Positions 22,119 through 24,817 of a DNA stretch of 24,817 nucleotides are shown one piece after another (position 1 is the stretch's first letter; the number at the start of each line of letters is the position of its first letter). A model generated the notes under the pieces. It made no database searches and was not told where the DNA came from. It saw nothing but the letters and a program-made list of their open reading frames with translations. The stretch lies in the NCBI GenBank assembly GCA_051880035.1, contig JBJENE010000064.1, positions 1 to 24,817 on the forward strand, read 5' to 3'. The position numbers and the translations under genes were made by a program. Source of the stretch: Eshraghiella sp051880035 (GTDB taxonomy: Bacteria; Bacillota; Clostridia; Lachnospirales; Lachnospiraceae).

Positions 22119-23402
22119 ATGTTAGATATGAAATTTGTCAGAGAAAATCCTGACATAGTAAAAGAGAACATTAAAAAGAAATTTCAGGATGGAAAGTTAC
22201 CTCTTGTTGACGAAGTAATTACCCTTGATGAACAGGCACGAGCAGTTAAACAGGAGGCAGATGACCTTCGTGCCAGCCGTAATAAGCTGTCCAAGCAGAT
22301 TGGTGCATTAATGGGACAGGGCAAAAAAGAAGAAGCCGAGGAAATTAAGAAGCAGGTTACGGATAATTCCCAGAGACTTGCTGAGCTTGAAGCTAAAGAG
22401 GCTGAACTTGAGGAAAAAGTCAAAAAAATAATGATGACAATTCCGAATATTATTGATCCGAGTGTTCCTATCGGAAAAGATGACAGCGAAAATGTTGAGA
22501 TTCAAAGATATGGGGAACCGGTTGTTCCTGATTTTGAAATCCCATACCATACAGAGATTATGGAAGCTTTTAACGGAATCGACCTTGACAGCGCCAGAAA
22601 AGTTGCCGGTAACGGATTTTACTATCTCATGGGAGATATTGCAAGACTCCATTCCGCAGTAATATCATATGCAAGAGATTTTATGATTGACAGAGGATTC
22701 ACATACTGTGTTCCGCCTTTTATGATAAGAAGCGATGTGGTTACCGGTGTTATGAGTTTTGCCGAGATGGATGCCATGATGTACAAAATTGAGGGCGAGG
22801 ATCTCTACCTCATCGGAACGAGTGAACATTCAATGATTGGTAAATTTATTGATACTATGCTGGATGAAAAAAATCTTCCGTACACCATGACAAGTTATTC
22901 TCCATGCTTCAGAAAAGAAAAAGGAGCTCATGGAATCGAGGAAAGAGGCGTATACAGAATTCATCAGTTTGAAAAACAGGAGATGATTGTTGTATGCAAG
23001 CCTGAAGACAGCAAAATGTGGTTTGACAAGCTTTGGCAGAATACGGTCGATTTATTCAGAACACTGGATATTCCTGTGCGTACACTTGAATGCTGCTCAG
23101 GAGACCTGGCTGATTTGAAAGTTAAGTCAATCGATGTGGAGGCATGGTCTCCAAGACAGAAAAAGTACTTCGAGGTCGGAAGCTGCTCAAATCTGGGAGA
23201 CGCTCAGGCAAGAAGACTGAAAATCCGCGTAAACGGAGAAAACGGCAAGTATTTTGCACATACACTTAATAATACTGTTGTTGCACCGCCTAGAATGTTA
23301 ATTGCATTTCTTGAGAATAATCTTAATGCAGACGGCTCAGTAAATATCCCTAAGGCATTACAGCCATATATGGGCGGTATGACAAAAATCGAAAAGAAAT
23401 AA
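22119..23402 (+). CDS. serS: Seryl-tRNA synthetase
   Basis: The 427-residue class II synthetase attaches serine to tRNA-Ser. The N-terminal coiled-coil arm (about 28-105, ending in the segment KEAELEEKVKKIMMTIPNII) contacts the long variable arm of tRNA-Ser. The catalytic core carries CFRKEKGAHGIEERGVYRIH, a motif 2 region, and ECCSGDLA, with motif 3 near NTVVAPPRMLIAFLENN. The start is the ATG at 22119 after GGAGG; an earlier in-frame ATG inside the upstream gene end is unlikely. No T-box leader is present: only 19 bases separate it from the HD-GYP stop. The tRNA-Ser(GCU) at the other end of the window is one substrate. Confidence 0.97.
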   Translation: MLDMKFVRENPDIVKENIKKKFQDGKLPLVDEVITLDEQARAVKQEADDLRASRNKLSKQIGALMGQGKKEEAEEIKKQVTDNSQRLAELEAKEAELEEKVKKIMMTIPNIIDPSVPIGKDDSENVEIQRYGEPVVPDFEIPYHTEIMEAFNGIDLDSARKVAGNGFYYLMGDIARLHSAVISYARDFMIDRGFTYCVPPFMIRSDVVTGVMSFAEMDAMMYKIEGEDLYLIGTSEHSMIGKFIDTMLDEKNLPYTMTSYSPCFRKEKGAHGIEERGVYRIHQFEKQEMIVVCKPEDSKMWFDKLWQNTVDLFRTLDIPVRTLECCSGDLADLKVKSIDVEAWSPRQKKYFEVGSCSNLGDAQARRLKIRVNGENGKYFAHTLNNTVVAPPRMLIAFLENNLNADGSVNIPKALQPYMGGMTKIEKK

Positions 23403-23421
23403 AGATTTTGAGGAAAAAATT

Positions 23422-24339
23422 ATGCATCTGTATTCAAAAGCAGCCGGTCTTGGGTCCATAGGCTCCAAGGCGGCTATGGATGCATTGTTGAATGAAATAA
23501 TTCTAAATGCAGTCAGACAGAACAGAATAAAATATGTTCCGGGTAATGGCGACGGACTTTGCGAAGCAGAGATTTGTGAAAAAATATTTGATGTAGGAAC
23601 TACTTTTTTCGGAGGCTGGGGATATATTGTAATCCGCGGTCTGTATTCGCCTGTCTCAAAAACCTTTACAAGACAGTTCTATTTCCCTCTTGTTGTAGGA
23701 AATGTTCCGCACAGTGACATGAAGCTGTCTATGGAACGCCACAACGATAAAGAGGCTTATTATGTTAATTGTATGGATGACTGCAGGGAAATCGCACCTA
23801 TCTTTTTCCTGGGAAATATAATTGAATTTCTCAATATGGATTCGGATGTTCTGGCAGCAGGACGAAATTATGTGTATCTTAGCGGTTTGTGCCGGGAGGG
23901 AAAGGTTCTTCTGCCAATCTACAAGTCACAGAATCAGATAAAAAAACTGAACAAAGAGCGGATAAAAAGAATTGATTTAATTAAGTCAGCCTACAACGGA
24001 AGCCAGGAAGCAATGGCTAACCTTACAATTGTCGATTATGATATCATGACAAAGCTGAGTAAACGGATTCTTACAGAGGATGTCCTGTCTGTGGTTGACA
24101 CCTCTTTTCTTCCGTCAGGAATGGAGTGCGATGCATATTCCGTAATCGGAAATATTATTGACTGTACCAAAACAACCAACACCATTACGGGAGAGGAACT
24201 GTATTTCCTTAATCTGGAATGTAATAATGTATATGTGAGTGTTGTTGTCAATGCAAAGGACTTATACGGAATTCCCCAGCCGGGATTCAGATTTTCCGGA
24301 AGAATCTGGCTGCAGGGGATTATCCGGCAGGCTAATTAA
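23422..24339 (+). CDS. Uncharacterised protein, probable DUF3881 family
   Basis: The 305-residue product starts MHLYSKAAGLGSIGSKAAMD and has no signal peptide, membrane helix or recognisable catalytic motif. The central part includes GWGYIVIRGLYSP, then SKTFTRQFYFPLVVGN. A Lys/Arg-rich helix (about 170-190) precedes the C-terminal third. Length and the opening MH..SKAAGL suggest the Lachnospiraceae-enriched DUF3881 family; I cannot confirm this without a profile search. GAGGA precedes the ATG at 23422, and the gene follows serS by 19 bases, so it is probably cotranscribed. The tRNA-Arg promoter follows directly after its stop. Function unknown. Confidence 0.82.
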   Translation: MHLYSKAAGLGSIGSKAAMDALLNEIILNAVRQNRIKYVPGNGDGLCEAEICEKIFDVGTTFFGGWGYIVIRGLYSPVSKTFTRQFYFPLVVGNVPHSDMKLSMERHNDKEAYYVNCMDDCREIAPIFFLGNIIEFLNMDSDVLAAGRNYVYLSGLCREGKVLLPIYKSQNQIKKLNKERIKRIDLIKSAYNGSQEAMANLTIVDYDIMTKLSKRILTEDVLSVVDTSFLPSGMECDAYSVIGNIIDCTKTTNTITGEELYFLNLECNNVYVSVVVNAKDLYGIPQPGFRFSGRIWLQGIIRQAN

Positions 24340-24351
24340 AATAAGTTGCCA

Positions 24352-24381
24352 TTGACTTACACTATTTTGGCATGCTAAAAT
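24352..24381 (+). promoter_or_regulatory. tRNA-Arg promoter
   Basis: TTGACT (24352-24357) and TAAAAT (24376-24381) with an 18-bp spacer; TGC before the -10 makes it an extended -10. It starts 12 bases after the upstream stop codon, and the tRNA begins 18 bases after the -10. Confidence 0.75.
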
Positions 24382-24383
24382 AG
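24362..24383. repeat. Near-perfect 22-bp palindrome over the tRNA-Arg -10 box
   Basis: The half-sites CTATTTTGGCA (24362-24372) and TGCTAAAATAG (24373-24383) are complementary except at one symmetric pair. It covers the end of the spacer and the whole -10, the right place for an operator, though AT-rich chance symmetry is possible. Confidence 0.5.
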
Positions 24384-24399
24384 CATAGTGTTTAAATTG

Positions 24400-24471
24400 G
24401 TTCTCATAGTTAAACGGATATAATAAGCGCCTCCTAAGCGCTAGTTGTGGGTTCGATTCCCGCTGGGAACA
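24400..24471 (+). tRNA. tRNA-Arg (anticodon CCU)
   Basis: A 72-base cloverleaf: acceptor GTTCTCA with TGGGAAC (one G-U pair), discriminator A, anticodon arm AGCGC-CTCCTAA-GCGCT with anticodon CCU reading AGG, and T-arm GTGGGTTCGATTCCCGC (one mismatch at its closing pair aside). CCA is not encoded. It has its own promoter and is followed by a strong hairpin terminator. Confidence 0.95.
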
Positions 24472-24494
24472 TCCGCGAAGGCTACAAGCCATGC

Positions 24495-24558
24495 AAAAAA
24501 AGAGATAATACGACTCGTGTGAGCTCGCTCACAAACGAGGCGTGTTGTCTCTTTTTTT
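24495..24558. terminator. Large bidirectional intrinsic terminator
   Basis: A7-GAGA (24495-24505) pairs with TCTC-T7 (24548-24558). Inside are TAATACG/CGTGTTG (with G-U pairs), CTCGT/ACGAG and TGAGC/GCTCA. The flanking A and T runs make it work in either direction. It ends the tRNA-Arg transcript and would also stop transcription coming from the right. Confidence 0.85.
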
Positions 24559-24598
24559 ACTTTATAGGAAAGACCGCCTGCGGCGTTCTCTTGAATTG

Positions 24599-24622
24599 AA
24601 AAAGGCCCGCAGGTCGGCGGGC
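24599..24622 (-). terminator. Terminator of the minus-strand gene at the right edge
   Basis: On the minus strand GCCCGC, a six-base loop and GCGGGC are followed by C and five T. It lies about 22 bases past the stop codon of the edge gene, so transcription of that gene ends here. Confidence 0.75.
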
Positions 24623-24644
24623 ACAACGAACAGACGAAACAGAT

Positions 24645-24817
24645 TTAGAAGATATAGAAACCTTCTTCTCCGAATTCGTCATCAAGTTCATCGTCATTTA
24701 AGAAATAATCCATGTCCAGAAGTGCATCCTCGCTCATAAGGCGAATGTCCCTGGATGTCATACCTTCCGGCGGATTATCCATGTATTTTTTGCGCAGTGC
24801 CTCGATATCTGGTTTCA
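24645..24817 (-). CDS. Small acidic hypothetical protein, start at the right edge
   Basis: On the minus strand an open frame of 57 codons plus two bases (TG) enters from the right edge and stops at TAA (24647-24645). The readable product begins KPDIEALRKKYMDNPPEGMT, continues SRDIRLMSEDALLDMDYFLN, and ends DDELDDEFGEEGFYIF. The cut codon would be ATG if the next base outside is A, giving a 58-residue protein, but it may extend further. The C-terminal half is highly acidic, and the protein has no membrane segment. A good terminator follows. I do not recognise a named family. Codon use and the paired terminator argue for a real gene over a chance frame. Confidence 0.65.
   Translation of the reverse strand, partial: KPDIEALRKKYMDNPPEGMTSRDIRLMSEDALLDMDYFLNDDELDDEFGEEGFYIF

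Noticed and set aside
24262..24492. 76-codon minus-strand frame across tRNA-Arg
   Set aside because: It is the antisense of a tRNA; such frames containing RESNPQ-type strings are a known false-gene artefact.
24441..24626. 61-codon minus-strand frame ending in RTHN
   Set aside because: Also antisense to tRNA-Arg and to the large terminator; not coding.
1..24817. CRISPR array, prophage or insertion sequence
   Set aside because: No spaced direct repeats, transposase, integrase or phage genes were seen; the region is syntenic housekeeping DNA.

Overview
This window is the replication-origin neighbourhood of a low-GC Firmicute. The gene order, the Gram-positive families and the small uncharacterised genes (DUF4446, a probable DUF3881) point to class Clostridia, most likely Lachnospiraceae. 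The species cannot be fixed from the sequence.

The window switches strand at the origin. Left of about 10.4 kb nearly everything reads leftward; right of it, rightward until the last feature. Left arm, moving away from the origin (minus strand): dnaA, dnaN, a yaaA-type S4 gene, recF, gyrB and gyrA (tightly packed, with a terminator after gyrA), then a two-gene class I iron-sulfur fumarase/tartrate-dehydratase-type hydro-lyase, then tRNA-Ser(GCU) with a perfect consensus promoter. At the left edge is a strong outward promoter whose leader resembles an rRNA operon leader. Right arm (plus strand): rpmH, rnpA, yidD, yidC, khpB/jag, mnmE, mnmG, rsmG, then a kinase-less DegS-like coiled-coil gene coupled to a DegU/NarL-type regulator, three parS sites, parA, parB, DUF4446, an HD-GYP gene, serS, a probable DUF3881 gene and tRNA-Arg(CCU). 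A large bidirectional terminator separates these from a small acidic gene entering from the right edge on the minus strand.

The origin looks bipartite. DnaA boxes flank dnaA on both sides. The dnaA-dnaN gap has the layout of a Bacillus-type basal unwinding system: tandem DnaA boxes, a short G cluster, six DnaA-trios and an AT-rich stretch running to dnaN. More DnaA-box-like sites lie inside coding sequence, including four spaced exactly 21 bp apart in mnmE.

Most genes are housekeeping: replication initiation and topology on the left; ribosome/tRNA maturation and membrane insertion on the right; chromosome segregation (ParABS) further right. The parts least explained by known biology are the DegS-like protein without a kinase, its regulator with an altered receiver site, the parS core variant shared by all three sites, the phased DnaA-box array, and the small acidic protein at the right edge.
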